DNA from: Pseudarthrobacter sp. W1I19
Lineage (GTDB): Bacteria; Actinomycetota; Actinomycetes; Actinomycetales; Micrococcaceae
Direction: 5' to 3'
Length of the DNA: 64,000 nucleotides
Assembly (NCBI RefSeq): GCF_030817835.1
Contig: NZ_JAUSZR010000001.1
Span: forward strand, 2,418,001-2,482,000
Shown here: piece after piece, positions 43,248 through 52,025 of the stretch
How positions within the stretch are numbered: the first letter of the stretch is position 1
Layout: every line of letters begins with the position of its first letter
Translations under genes and position numbers: made by a program
The notes under the pieces: generated by a model
Told to the model about the DNA's origin: nothing
Databases searched by the model: none
What the model saw: only the letters and a program-made list of their open reading frames with translations

Positions 43248-45404
43248 ATGAGCGGGTGGAATGCGGACACTGCAGCCGGGCCGCTGGGGGCTGGCAGTGT
43301 GACATTAGTGGATGGTTCATCGTTCTGCATTTCCTCTCCGAACGGGGATATACATCCAGAGCATCCCCATGGGGTTTTCTTAGAGGACATCCGCGTCCTC
43401 TCCCGCTGGGAGCTAACGGTAGACGGGGCACCGTTGGAGCCGCTGGCGGCGAAAGCGAAGGAGCCATACCGGGGCCTGTTTGCCGGGCGGGTACTGCGCT
43501 CTGATGGGTACGCGGACAGCCCGTTGATCGTGGAACGCCTCCGCGAGTTGGGTGCCGGTATTCAGGAGCAGGTTACGCTCCGGAACTACTCCCCCACACC
43601 GGTGGAGTGCGTCGTTTCCCTCAAGGTTGAGGCGGACTTCGCGGACCTTTTCGAGGTGAAAGATGCTCGCATCCAGCGGCACTGGGAGGAGTCCCGCGAG
43701 GCGGTGGGCGACGTCCTCAACATCCGGGCCGCTTGGCGGGACGTCCGCAAGGGCATCGCAATAACGGCCAGCGGTGCCGACTTCGCACACGAGGCCCTGA
43801 CGTATCGGCCAATTGTGGCGCCACACGGTGAATGGAGCACCACGCTGAGCGTGACACCCACATTTGAGGGCACGAGCCCGGTGGTGTCACCAATTCGCCA
43901 GGCCGCGGGCCAACTGTCGCCGCGTGACCGCCGTCGGCAAGAGTGGGTGAAGAAGATTCCCGTCTTGCAGACGGGGAACGCTTCCATCGAACGCACTCTG
44001 CGACGCAGCTATGACGACTTGGGAGCGCTCCGGATCGAAGATCCGGAGCATCCTGAGCGGATCGTAGTGGCTGCGGGGGCGCCTTGGTTCATGGCATTGT
44101 TCGGGCGGGACTCGCTGTGGGCGTCTCTCATGGCGCTGTCAGTGGACCCTTCCCTGGCCCTTGGTACTATCCAGACGCTGGCTGACCGTCAGGGAAGCGT
44201 CACGGATGCTATGAGCGAAGAAGAGCCGGGCAAGATCCTGCACGAGGTCCGGCTCGATGTCTCTACCGGGTTGGCGTTAGGTGGCAAGTCCGCTTACTTC
44301 GGCAGCGTTGACGCCACCCCCCTCTTCGTAATGCTGCTGGGGGAAGTCAGCCGCTGGGGCTTCGCCAAAGACACCATCGATGCGCTGCTGCCCCATGCTG
44401 ACCGCGCGCTGGCTTGGATCCAAGATTACGGGGATCGCGACGGTGACGGATTTGTAGAGTATGAGCGGCTGAACGACCGGGGGCTGATCAATCAGGGCTG
44501 GAAGGACTCCTGGGACGGCATCAATTTTGCAGACGGCAGGATGGCAGAGCCGCCAATCGCGTTGTGTGAGGTTCAGGCCTACGTCTATGCCGCGTACCTT
44601 GCCCGTTCCTGGATGGCCTACGACTCAGGGGACGTGGACTTGGCGATCGAGCTTCGAGACCGCGCCGCGCTGCTGAAACGGCATTTCAACGAACAGTTCT
44701 GGCTACCTGAGCGCGGCTACTACGCCATTGCGCTGGACCGCCACAAGCAGCCTGTGGATGCCTGCGCGTCCAATATGGGACAGTGCCTGCTGTTCGGAAT
44801 CATAGATGAAGACAAGGCGCCGCTGGTTGCCGAGCGTCTGATGTCTCCGGAGATGTTCAGCGGCTGGGGCGTGCGGACCCTTGCGAGCGACATGGGCGCG
44901 TACAACCCTGCAAGCTACCACAACGGATCGGTTTGGCCCCACGATAATGCCATTATTGCCGCCGGATTGTTGCGCTATGGCTTCGTGGAGCAGGCCCAGC
45001 TGATCTCCACTGCCCTGCTGGAGGCGGCCGACTATTCGACAGGACGATTGCCCGAATTGTTCTGTGGCTTCAGCCGCGAGCACTTCGATGAGCCAGTGCC
45101 TTATCCCACGGCCTGCTCGCCGCAGGCCTGGGCTGCGACTACTCCAATCATGTTGATAAAGAGTCTGATGGGTTATTATCCGGATGTTGCCCTCGGTGGC
45201 TTGTGGATGGATCCAGCCCTTCCGGAATCCTACGGCGACCTGCACATCACCAACGCTCCGATGGCCGAGGGCCGGATCACGATCGACATCAAAGGTTCCA
45301 CCACGACTATTAATGGGTTGCCAAAGGGCATGTCGTTTCATACTGGACCCCGACCTTGGATGGCTGACTTAGTGGAACAGGCCAGAATGCGCAGAAAGAT
45401 TTGA
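43248..45404 (+). CDS. glycogen-debranching-like enzyme, copy 2
   Basis: The 718-aa protein is a full-length paralogue of 9174-11315, with the same N-terminal domain (SGWNADTAAGPLGAGSVTLV) and barrel motifs (APWFMALFGRDSLWAS, NQGWKDSWDGINFADG, NPASYHNGSVWPHDNA). Many substitutions (for example PTPVECVVSLKVEAD for SSEAADCRVSLTVES) and a lower-GC codon choice indicate old divergence or separate arrival, not a recent duplication. RBS GGAGGGG precedes ATG 43248. Function as for copy 1. Confidence 0.85.
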   Translation: MSGWNADTAAGPLGAGSVTLVDGSSFCISSPNGDIHPEHPHGVFLEDIRVLSRWELTVDGAPLEPLAAKAKEPYRGLFAGRVLRSDGYADSPLIVERLRELGAGIQEQVTLRNYSPTPVECVVSLKVEADFADLFEVKDARIQRHWEESREAVGDVLNIRAAWRDVRKGIAITASGADFAHEALTYRPIVAPHGEWSTTLSVTPTFEGTSPVVSPIRQAAGQLSPRDRRRQEWVKKIPVLQTGNASIERTLRRSYDDLGALRIEDPEHPERIVVAAGAPWFMALFGRDSLWASLMALSVDPSLALGTIQTLADRQGSVTDAMSEEEPGKILHEVRLDVSTGLALGGKSAYFGSVDATPLFVMLLGEVSRWGFAKDTIDALLPHADRALAWIQDYGDRDGDGFVEYERLNDRGLINQGWKDSWDGINFADGRMAEPPIALCEVQAYVYAAYLARSWMAYDSGDVDLAIELRDRAALLKRHFNEQFWLPERGYYAIALDRHKQPVDACASNMGQCLLFGIIDEDKAPLVAERLMSPEMFSGWGVRTLASDMGAYNPASYHNGSVWPHDNAIIAAGLLRYGFVEQAQLISTALLEAADYSTGRLPELFCGFSREHFDEPVPYPTACSPQAWAATTPIMLIKSLMGYYPDVALGGLWMDPALPESYGDLHITNAPMAEGRITIDIKGSTTTINGLPKGMSFHTGPRPWMADLVEQARMRRKI

Positions 45405-45772
45405 CCGCGACCATGCCGAAACTCACGTGGTCCCCAGGACGACGCAACCCTCATCCGCAACCCGAGGGGTTGAAAGGCACGCCCTACTTACTATTGTTGG
45501 GCGGCTCGTGTCCCGCGGATCCGCCGCCCTGACTTTGACCCGTCCCTTTATCTACAGCCAAATGGGTCGTCAGTGGTTTGAATTGCAGCCTGTCCGTCGG
45601 GCGGACCGACTCGTCGGGCATCGTTGAGGGCACAACACATCAAACCAAAAAGAGACTCCTCCGAACCTAACAAATCAGGAGGCCACGAGGATTGGAGGCA
45701 TCTGCGACTGAAGGACAAGCCAGTGGGTTTCCAGAGCCAGTAAGGGCCCGGGTTTCTAGGGTGTGGCTTCAC
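45405..45772. other. gene-free interval
   Basis: About 370 bases between the debranching-like gene and a convergent hypothetical gene; no supported ORF. Confidence 0.3.
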
Positions 45773-46099
45773 TCACGACGTGCTTGTAGAGCACCGCGCG
45801 GAGCGGCGCGCTGGGGCTTTGATGGCTTTCCACAGCCCAAACTGTGTAGCCGTCCGTTCGGTAATGAGCCGACGGTCCCACTGACCTACAAGCCAAAAGG
45901 CAGACCCGTCGGGCATAACGGTGTCCACCAGTCCGACGGTGGGGCAAGATCTTCCGTTGCTCACTGTAACGATCGAATGGCGCTTCAGGTCGTCCCATCC
46001 CGTCAAGGGGTTGCCCAGCAAGAGGGTTGCGTCAGCCGAGCGGTCAACCAAAAAGTACCGGAGCTCGCCCTCCAGATAGCCTTGAACCACTTCGGTCAT
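45773..46099 (-). CDS. hypothetical protein, 108 aa, in a TetR-controlled unit
   Basis: ATG 46099 gives a protein with a compact beta-rich start (GYLEGELRYFLVDRSADATL, TVSNGRSCPTVGLVDTVMPD, AFWLVGQWDRRLI). No family is recognised. It follows a 50-aa ORF by 19 bp, downstream of operator A (46334-46360), so it is probably part of the same operon and regulon as the pnb/pca genes. A role in nitroaromatic use is only positional. Confidence 0.5.
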   Translation of the reverse strand: MTEVVQGYLEGELRYFLVDRSADATLLLGNPLTGWDDLKRHSIVTVSNGRSCPTVGLVDTVMPDGSAFWLVGQWDRRLITERTATQFGLWKAIKAPARRSARCSTSTS

Positions 46100-46118
46100 G
46101 CTCGTTCGGCCCCGACAA

Positions 46119-46271
46119 TCAGTTTGGTCGTGAGCTGATGGTGTGCAGTTCAGCATTCCACCCCGATGCAACTAGATCCATAAAGTCCTTATAGGACGGC
46201 GTGGAGTAATAGTCAGCGTAACGCAGGGCAACAGCTGACGTTGGCGGAGTGTCCTGATCAAGCGTTTGCAC
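46119..46271 (-). CDS. small protein, 50 aa, first gene after operator A
   Basis: GTG 46271 is preceded by an excellent GGAGG site (7 nt spacing) and by a TetR-type palindrome at 46334-46360. The product (VALRYADYYSTPSYKDFMDL) looks like a real small protein but matches nothing I recognise. It is too short for ordinary gene calls. It is followed by the 108-aa gene on the same strand. Confidence 0.6.
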   Translation of the reverse strand: MQTLDQDTPPTSAVALRYADYYSTPSYKDFMDLVASGWNAELHTISSRPN

Positions 46272-46333
46272 TACAACTCACCTCCATTGATTACTAGTGC
46301 CTGTGTTGATATAAAAAAAGACTAACGGTAAGA

Positions 46334-46360
46334 TACGTTACGGTCAATAGATGTAACGTA
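46334..46360. promoter_or_regulatory. TetR operator A (TACGTTAC-N11-GTAACGTA)
   Basis: Perfect 8-bp arms with central GGTCAATAGAT, the same core TCAATAG as the sites near 53.4 and 55.8 kb. It lies before the 50-aa and 108-aa genes on the - strand and downstream of pcaJ. Confidence 0.75.
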
Positions 46361-46439
46361 TTGTTGATATCGCAAAGCCCTTGACTGCGGGAGAGTTCTT
46401 GAAGCTTCTCCCTCTAGAAATCCAGTTACGGAACGAGTC

Positions 46440-47105
46440 CTAGACAGCCTTGAGCGGGATGGATACCAGTTCTTGGAGTTCTTCGAGGGTGCAGCCGAAG
46501 GTTTCGCGGACCTGGACTCCGTCGGGGCCGGTGAGCAAGACGGCTTTGTCGGTGTAGACGCGGGTGACGCAGCCGACGCCGGTGAGCGGGTAGGTGCAGG
46601 TTTCCACGATCTTGGAGGCACCTTCGCGGGTGAGCAGGGTCATCATCACGAACACGTCCTTCGCACCGGTGGCGAGGTCCATGGCACCGCCGACGGCGGG
46701 GATGGCCCCGGGTGCCCCGGTGTGCCAGTTGGCGAGGTCGCCGGTGGCAGAGACCTGGAACGCGCCCAGCACGCAGATGTCCAGGTGCCCGCCGCGCATG
46801 ATCGCGAACGAGTCGGCGTGGTGGAAGTAGGACGCACCCGGGAGTTCGGTGACCGGGATCTTGCCGGCGTTGATGAGGTCCCCGTCGATCTGCTCCCCCT
46901 CGGCGGCGGGTCCCATGCCGAGCATCCCGTTCTCCGTGTGGAGGGTGATGTTCTGTTCCTCGGTGAGGTAGTTGGACACCAGGGTGGGCTGGCCGATGCC
47001 GAGGTTCACGAACGATCCCGGGGCGATGTCCTTGGCCACGAGGCGGGCCAGGTCATCCCGGCCCAGGGGCGTGGCGGAGGTCTGGAGGGATGTTGCAGTG
47101 GTCAT
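46440..47105 (-). CDS. pcaJ: 3-oxoadipate CoA-transferase subunit B
   Basis: The 221-aa protein has the CoA-transferase beta-subunit active-site region TLHTENGMLGMGP (Glu nucleophile in TEN) and APGAIPAVGGAMDLATG. It transfers CoA from succinyl-CoA to 3-oxoadipate together with PcaI. ATG 47105 is 1 bp from the pcaI stop, so the two subunits are coupled. Last gene of the pca operon. Confidence 0.92.
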   Translation of the reverse strand: MTTATSLQTSATPLGRDDLARLVAKDIAPGSFVNLGIGQPTLVSNYLTEEQNITLHTENGMLGMGPAAEGEQIDGDLINAGKIPVTELPGASYFHHADSFAIMRGGHLDICVLGAFQVSATGDLANWHTGAPGAIPAVGGAMDLATGAKDVFVMMTLLTREGASKIVETCTYPLTGVGCVTRVYTDKAVLLTGPDGVQVRETFGCTLEELQELVSIPLKAV

Positions 47106-47106
47106 C

Positions 47107-47808
47107 TCAAGCCACCTTCTCGCTAGTGCCGGCGGTGCTGCCCGGGACCGCCGGGACGCGGACAACCGTGTTGACGTAGATTCCGGGGGTCACCACGTTT
47201 TCCGGGTCCAGCGCCCCGGTCGGGACGATTTCGGAGACCTGGACGATGGTCTGCTTCGCGGCGGCGGCCATGATGGGCCCGAAGTTCCGGGCGGTCTTGC
47301 TGTAGACGAGGTTTCCCTTGCCGTCGGCCTTGAGTGCCTTGATCAGGGCGACGTCGGCGTGGATGGGCGTTTCGAAGACCTGGCCGTGGCCGTCGATGAT
47401 CCGGGTTTCCTTGCCTTCGGCGAGCATGGTGCCGTAGCCGGTGGGGGTGAAGAACCCGCCGATCCCGGCCCCGGCGGCGCGGATGCGTTCGGCGAGGTTG
47501 CCCTGCGGGACGAGCTCGAGTTCGATCTCGCCGGCCTTGTACTTGGCGTCGAAGTGCCAGGAATCGGACTGCCGCGGGAAGGAGCAGATCATCTTCTTCA
47601 CCCGGCCCTCCTTGATCAGCAGCGCCAGGCCCTGATCGCCCTGGCCGGCGTTGTTGTTCACCACCGTCAGGTCCCTGGCCCCGCATTCGAGCAGCGCGTC
47701 GATCAGTTCGAACGGCTGCCCGGCGTTGCCGAACCCGCCGATCATCACGGTGGAGCCGTCCTTGATGCCGGCCACGGCCTCCCGGACCGAATCTACAAAG
47801 TTCAGCAT
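47107..47808 (-). CDS. pcaI: 3-oxoadipate CoA-transferase subunit A
   Basis: The 233-aa protein opens with the CoA-transferase alpha signature VMIGGFGNAGQPFELIDAL and contains NNNAGQGDQGLALLI and GGFFTPTGYGTMLAEGKET. Works as a heterodimer or heterotetramer with PcaJ. It follows pcaF by a few bases. All expected motifs are intact. Confidence 0.93.
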   Translation of the reverse strand: MLNFVDSVREAVAGIKDGSTVMIGGFGNAGQPFELIDALLECGARDLTVVNNNAGQGDQGLALLIKEGRVKKMICSFPRQSDSWHFDAKYKAGEIELELVPQGNLAERIRAAGAGIGGFFTPTGYGTMLAEGKETRIIDGHGQVFETPIHADVALIKALKADGKGNLVYSKTARNFGPIMAAAAKQTIVQVSEIVPTGALDPENVVTPGIYVNTVVRVPAVPGSTAGTSEKVA

Positions 47809-47812
47809 TCCC

Positions 47813-49042
47813 CTACGCCTTTCCTGCGCTGTTGCCGGAAGCAGTTACGTTTTCCAGGACCACGGCCAGGCCCTGGCCCACACCGATGCAGATCGCCGCG
47901 ACGCCCCACCGTTCCCCGGAGGCCTGCAGGGACCGGGCCAGGGTGCCCAGGATCCGGGTGCCGGAGGCGCCGAGCGGGTGGCCCATCGCGATGGCGCCGC
48001 CGTGCCGGTTCACCATGGCGGGGTCGATGCCCCAGGCGTTGATGCAGGCCAGCGACTGCGCGGCGAACGCTTCGTTAAGTTCGACGGCGCCCACCTGGTC
48101 CCAGCCGATGCCCGCCTTCGCCAATGCTTTGTTCGCCGCCTCCACCGGTGCGAACCCGAAGTACTGCGGATCATTACCGTGCGCACCACGCCCGGCAATA
48201 CGGGCCAGGGGCTCCAGGCCCAGCAGCCCGGCGGCGGCCTCGGATCCCACCCAGGCCGCGGAGGCGCCGTCGGACAACGGGGACGCGTTGCCGGCGGTGA
48301 CCGTGCCTCCCACCTCGGCGCCCTCCGGCTCGGAACGGAACACCGTCTTCAGGGCCGCGAGTTTCTCCGCGGTGGAACCGGGGCGGATGCCCTCGTCCCG
48401 GACCAGGTCAGTTCCCGGCACCGGTGCCACGAGGTTGTCGTAGAAGCCCTCGTCCCACGCTGCCGCGGAGAGGTTGTGGGAATCAGCGGCGAATTCGTCC
48501 TGCGCCTGCCGGGACACACCGTACTTTTCGCGCAGCCGTTCGGTGGCCTCGCCCAGGGAGATGGTCCACTCCTTGGGCATCGCCTTGTTCACCAGCCGCC
48601 AGCCCAGGGTGGTGGAGGCCAGCGTCATGTCCCCGGCCGGGTAGGGCTTTTCCGTCTTCGGCAGCACCCAAGGCGCTCGGGACATCGACTCGGCCCCGCC
48701 CACCAGCATCAGGTCGGCGTCGCCGGCGTTGATCTGGCGCGAAGCGATAATTGCAGCATCCAGCGAGGACCCGCAGAGCCGGTTAACCGTGGTCCCCGGA
48801 ATCGACACCGGAAGGCCCGCCAAAAGCGTTCCCATCCGGGCAATGTTGCGGTTCTCCTCGCCGGCGCCGTTGGCGTTGCCGAACACCACCTCATCAATCC
48901 GCTCCGGGTCCAGCCCGGGAGCGCGCTTTACGGACTCCTTGATCACGTGGGCGGCAAGGTCGTCCGGGCGGACGGCGGCAAGGCCGGAACCGAACTTGCC
49001 AAACGGGGTGCGCACGGCGTCGTACACAAAAGCCTGGTTCAT
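47813..49042 (-). CDS. pcaF: 3-oxoadipyl-CoA thiolase
   Basis: The 409-aa protein starts at ATG 49042, overlapping the pcaC stop (ATGA). Thiolase features: nucleophile Cys in TVNRLCGSSLDAAIIASRQ, GGAESMSRAPWV, GGAIAMGHPLGASGTRIL (His) and the second active-site Cys in AICIGVGQGLAVVLE. It cleaves 3-oxoadipyl-CoA to succinyl-CoA and acetyl-CoA. The final operon step. Confidence 0.93.
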   Translation of the reverse strand: MNQAFVYDAVRTPFGKFGSGLAAVRPDDLAAHVIKESVKRAPGLDPERIDEVVFGNANGAGEENRNIARMGTLLAGLPVSIPGTTVNRLCGSSLDAAIIASRQINAGDADLMLVGGAESMSRAPWVLPKTEKPYPAGDMTLASTTLGWRLVNKAMPKEWTISLGEATERLREKYGVSRQAQDEFAADSHNLSAAAWDEGFYDNLVAPVPGTDLVRDEGIRPGSTAEKLAALKTVFRSEPEGAEVGGTVTAGNASPLSDGASAAWVGSEAAAGLLGLEPLARIAGRGAHGNDPQYFGFAPVEAANKALAKAGIGWDQVGAVELNEAFAAQSLACINAWGIDPAMVNRHGGAIAMGHPLGASGTRILGTLARSLQASGERWGVAAICIGVGQGLAVVLENVTASGNSAGKA

Positions 49043-49464
49043 GAGGTTGTATCCATTTCTCGAAAGACCTGCTGGGCGGTTTTGAAGGCGGTGTTCGCGG
49101 ACGGGACGCCGCAGTAGATGGCGGTCTGGAGCAGGATTTCCTTGATCTCGTCCCTGCTCAGGCCGTTGGTAAGGGCCGCGCGGATGTGCATCGCCAGCTC
49201 TTCCCAGTGCCCGTGCGCCACCATCGCCGTGATGGTCACGGCGGACCGCATCTGCCGGGTCAGGCCCGGCCGGGTCCAGATGCCACCCCACGCGATCCGC
49301 GTGATCATGTCCTGGAAGTCCTCGGTGAACCCATCCTTGTTGGCATTGGCCCGGTCCACGTGCGCATCGCCCAGGACTTCGCGGCGGACCACCATGCCGC
49401 CGTCGTAAATCTCCTGGCTGCTGGCGCCGGGCTGGACCACGCCGTGCCGCTCCGTCCCGCTCAC
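49039..49464 (-). CDS. pcaC: 4-carboxymuconolactone decarboxylase
   Basis: The 141-aa protein has the PcaC sequence pattern with DRANANKDGFTEDFQDMI, RTRQMRSAVTIT-type helix (LTRQMRSAVTITAMVA), HWEELAMHIRAALTNG and ETAIYCGVPSANTAFKTA-type C-terminus (AIYCGVPSANTAFKTAQQV), which distinguishes it from AhpD proteins. GTG start overlaps the pcaD stop by 4 bp. It converts 4-carboxymuconolactone to 3-oxoadipate enol-lactone. Confidence 0.93.
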   Translation of the reverse strand: MSGTERHGVVQPGASSQEIYDGGMVVRREVLGDAHVDRANANKDGFTEDFQDMITRIAWGGIWTRPGLTRQMRSAVTITAMVAHGHWEELAMHIRAALTNGLSRDEIKEILLQTAIYCGVPSANTAFKTAQQVFREMDTTS

Positions 49465-50291
49465 TTGGCCGCCTCCCGTGATTCGGCCCAGGCCAGGAGC
49501 CCGCGCATCAGCTCCGCCAGGTGGGCGGGCGCCTCGGCGGGGGCAAGGTGGGCCACTCCCTCGAGCGTGACGGCGGTGGCGGTGCCGCCGCCCGCGGTGA
49601 TCCCGGCCGCCACTTCCTCAGCCATCGACGGCGTGGCCACGCCATCCAGCGCCCCGGCAATAACCTGCGTGGGGACGCGGATGGCGCCGAGTTCGTCGCG
49701 CACGTCAAAGGCCGCCAGGGCCTCGCAGCAGAAGGCGTAACTGAAGCGGTCGGCGTCACGCAGGGCATGCAGGAGCCTGCTGCTCAGCTCAGGCTCACGG
49801 TCCATAAAACCAGGAGCGAACCAACGCTGGGCCGAACCCTGGATCATCACCGGCGTCCCCTGGTTCCGGACCGTTTCGGCGCGCTCCAGCCAACCCTCAG
49901 GGGTGCCCATCTTGGCCCCGCTGTTTTGAACGGAGAGGCTCTTGAGCCGCTCCCCGTGCTTGATGCCGAGCTGCAGGCCGGTGGCGCCGCCCAGGGAGAC
50001 CCCCGCATAGTGGAACGCCTCGCCGGGGGCGATGGAATCCATAAGGCCCACCACGGCGTCCGCCAGCGCAGCCACGTCAAACGTCTCCGTCGCCGCGGGC
50101 GAGACACCATGGCCCGGCAGGTCCCAGGCCACCACGTCGTAGTCGGTCCCCAACAGCGAGGCGGCCCTGTTCCACAGGATCGAGGACGTGCCCAGGGACG
50201 GGCCCACCACCAGCAGGGGGTGCTCGCCCAAGGGCCGCTGGGGTGACAACAGCACTGCCTTCAGGACTGGTTTAGCCACGGGAAGCTCCAT
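49461..50291 (-). CDS. pcaD: 3-oxoadipate enol-lactonase
   Basis: The 276-aa alpha/beta hydrolase shows the oxyanion region VVGPSLGTSSILW, nucleophile Ser in YAGVSLGGATGLQLG, Asp in AGALDGVATPSMAE and His in EGVAHLAPAEAP. Family length and position identify PcaD. It hydrolyses the enol-lactone to 3-oxoadipate. It follows a 250-bp decayed gap where pcaB would be expected. Confidence 0.9.
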   Translation of the reverse strand: MELPVAKPVLKAVLLSPQRPLGEHPLLVVGPSLGTSSILWNRAASLLGTDYDVVAWDLPGHGVSPAATETFDVAALADAVVGLMDSIAPGEAFHYAGVSLGGATGLQLGIKHGERLKSLSVQNSGAKMGTPEGWLERAETVRNQGTPVMIQGSAQRWFAPGFMDREPELSSRLLHALRDADRFSYAFCCEALAAFDVRDELGAIRVPTQVIAGALDGVATPSMAEEVAAGITAGGGTATAVTLEGVAHLAPAEAPAHLAELMRGLLAWAESREAAK

Positions 50292-50539
50292 TCAACGCGG
50301 CGTAAGGGGAACGGAGTGCCCGTTGGGTTGGGAGGCACGCCGAGGATCCGCCGGCGGCTCAGGGTTACGTGCAGAAGAAGACTCGTTAGTGCCTTGCGGA
50401 TGAAATGGCGTCGTGCTTCTGTCGCACCTCTTCTGTGGACAAGACTCCCTTCTCGGACAGGCAGCGCTGCCCGAGGAGCGCAGCGGCAGCGGTCGCGGCT
50501 CCCATTCGGCAGGGGACTTTTCTGAGCTGGCCGCGTCAG
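50292..50539 (-). pseudogene. junction remnant between pcaG and pcaD (pcaB missing)
   Basis: The 248 bp between the pcaG stop and the pcaD start hold no intact gene. A - strand frame 50386-50505 encodes RMGAATAAAALLGQR then GVLSTEEVRQK, vaguely like a saccharopine-dehydrogenase C-terminus, suggesting a recombination scar. In related operons 3-carboxymuconate cycloisomerase (pcaB) usually sits between pcaG and pcaD. Confidence 0.45.
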
Positions 50540-51097
50540 TCACTGGAAGTCCAGGAAGACTGTCTCGCCCTCACCCTGCAGGCGGATGTCAAAGGCCAGG
50601 CCGCCGTCGGAATCACGCCGGGCGATGAGCGTCTTGCGGCGCTCGGGCTCCAGCGAGGTGAGCAGGGGATCATTGGCCAGCGCCTCGGTGTCCTCCGGAA
50701 GGTAGATCCGGGTGAAGAGCCGGTTGGTCAGGCCGCGGGCAAAGATGGCCACGGAGATGAACGCCGCCGCACCTGGCTTGGTGGGACCCGGGTTGACGGT
50801 GGTGAAGGTGTACGCGCCGGAGTTTCCCACCGCGCCGCGGCCCCAGCCGGTGAAGGTGTAGCCGTCGCGGACCAGGGAACCCGTCTTCTGAACGATCCTG
50901 CCCTCGGCGTCGGGCTGCCAGATTTCCAGGATGGCATCCACAACGTCCTGGCCGGATCCGTCGTAGACCGTGCCCTGCAGGCGGATGGAGCCGGGTGAGC
51001 CGGGGGCCAGGAGTTCGTTGTCCTTTTCGTACGGCAGGGCGTAGCCGTAGAAGGGGCCCACCGTCTGGGCGGGGGTGGGTACCAGTTTGGTGCTCAT
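50540..51097 (-). CDS. pcaG: protocatechuate 3,4-dioxygenase alpha subunit
   Basis: The 185-aa protein starts at ATG 51097 (VPTPAQTVGPFYGYALPY), with ILEIWQPDAEGRI, FTGWGRGAVGNSGAYTFTT and FISVAIFARGLTNRLFTRIY, the alpha-subunit pattern. It has no iron ligands of its own. It lies 4 bp after the pcaH stop; the two form the alpha-beta unit of the ring-opening dioxygenase. Confidence 0.93.
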   Translation of the reverse strand: MSTKLVPTPAQTVGPFYGYALPYEKDNELLAPGSPGSIRLQGTVYDGSGQDVVDAILEIWQPDAEGRIVQKTGSLVRDGYTFTGWGRGAVGNSGAYTFTTVNPGPTKPGAAAFISVAIFARGLTNRLFTRIYLPEDTEALANDPLLTSLEPERRKTLIARRDSDGGLAFDIRLQGEGETVFLDFQ

Positions 51098-51101
51098 CGT
51101 C

Positions 51102-51884
51102 TTACTCCTCGTCACTGTCTGCGCCCAGCGCCTCGTTTTCCGTCCAGGTCCGCTTGGGACCGGTCAGGACAATGTCCCAGTTGTAGCCCAGCGCCCACTC
51201 GGGTTCGGTGAGGCTGTGATCGTAGTTGGCCACGAGCCGGTCCCGGGCGTCCTGGTCAACGATGGTCTGGTAGATGGGGTCCAGCGGGAAGAGCTGGTCG
51301 CCGGGGAAGTACATCTGCGTGATGATGCGCTGGGTGAACTCGGTGCCGAACAGCGAGAAGTGGATGTGTGCCGGGCGCCAGGCATTGAGGTGGTTCTTCC
51401 AGGGGTAGGCGCCGGGCTTGATGGTGGTGAACCGGTACGAGCCGTCCGGCCCGGTGATGCAGCGGCCAATGCCTGTGAAGTTGGGGTCGATGGGGGCCGG
51501 GTGCTGGTCGCGCTTGTGGATGTAGCGGCCGGAGGCGTTGGCCTGCCAAATCTCCACCAACTGCCCGGCCACCGGGCGGCCGTCACCGTCCAGGACCTTG
51601 CCTGCCACAATGATCCGCTCGCCCTGCGGCTCGCCGTTGTGCTGGATGGTCAGGTCCGATTCCAGGGCGTGCACGTCCTGGTGGCCGAACGCCGGGGAGT
51701 ACAGCTCGATGGTCTCCGGGTCAGTGTGATGCAGGCTCTTGGTGGGGTGCCGCAGGATGCTGCTGCGGTACGGCGGGTAGTCCAGCCGCGGCTGGGTCTC
51801 GGCAGGGCCCCCGTCCTTGAGGGCCCGCACGTAGGCATCGCCGATCGCGTTGATCTCAGCACTGAGATCAGCCTGTGTTTCCAA
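51102..51884 (-). CDS. pcaH: protocatechuate 3,4-dioxygenase beta subunit
   Basis: TTG 51884 fits an AAGGA site at 6 nt spacing, giving 260 aa; a GTG 51923 start would lie inside a hairpin. The Fe(III) ligands are present: Tyr in NASGRYIHKRDQ, Tyr in KPGAYPWKNHLN, and both His in RPAHIHFSLFG. It opens protocatechuate to 3-carboxy-cis,cis-muconate. First gene of the pcaHG-DCFIJ operon. Confidence 0.93.
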   Translation of the reverse strand: METQADLSAEINAIGDAYVRALKDGGPAETQPRLDYPPYRSSILRHPTKSLHHTDPETIELYSPAFGHQDVHALESDLTIQHNGEPQGERIIVAGKVLDGDGRPVAGQLVEIWQANASGRYIHKRDQHPAPIDPNFTGIGRCITGPDGSYRFTTIKPGAYPWKNHLNAWRPAHIHFSLFGTEFTQRIITQMYFPGDQLFPLDPIYQTIVDQDARDRLVANYDHSLTEPEWALGYNWDIVLTGPKRTWTENEALGADSDEE

Positions 51885-51906
51885 GGCAATTCCTTGTCCT
51901 CTAAGT

Positions 51907-51937
51907 GGCTGCGGCGCCGTCACCCGGCGCCGCAGCC
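51907..51937 (-). terminator. 13-bp-stem hairpin just upstream of pcaH
   Basis: GGCTGCGGCGCCG pairs perfectly with CGGCGCCGCAGCC around a 5-nt loop, 23 bp before the pcaH start and 98 bp after the pnbA-like stop. It can end the upstream pnb transcript, or act as an attenuator if pcaH is read through. Confidence 0.7.
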
Positions 51938-52025
51938 GTCGTCCTGGTTGTTTGACCCCCGGGTCGTTGGGGTCTTGCGCGTTCTTCGTCTCGCGGCTGG
52001 TTCTTGGTGCCTGAGTGAAGTACCT

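Noticed and set aside
42573..43390. Overlapping - strand ORFs before the second debranching-like gene
   Set aside because: No homologue recognised, no ribosome site, and one overlaps the start of a well-supported gene.
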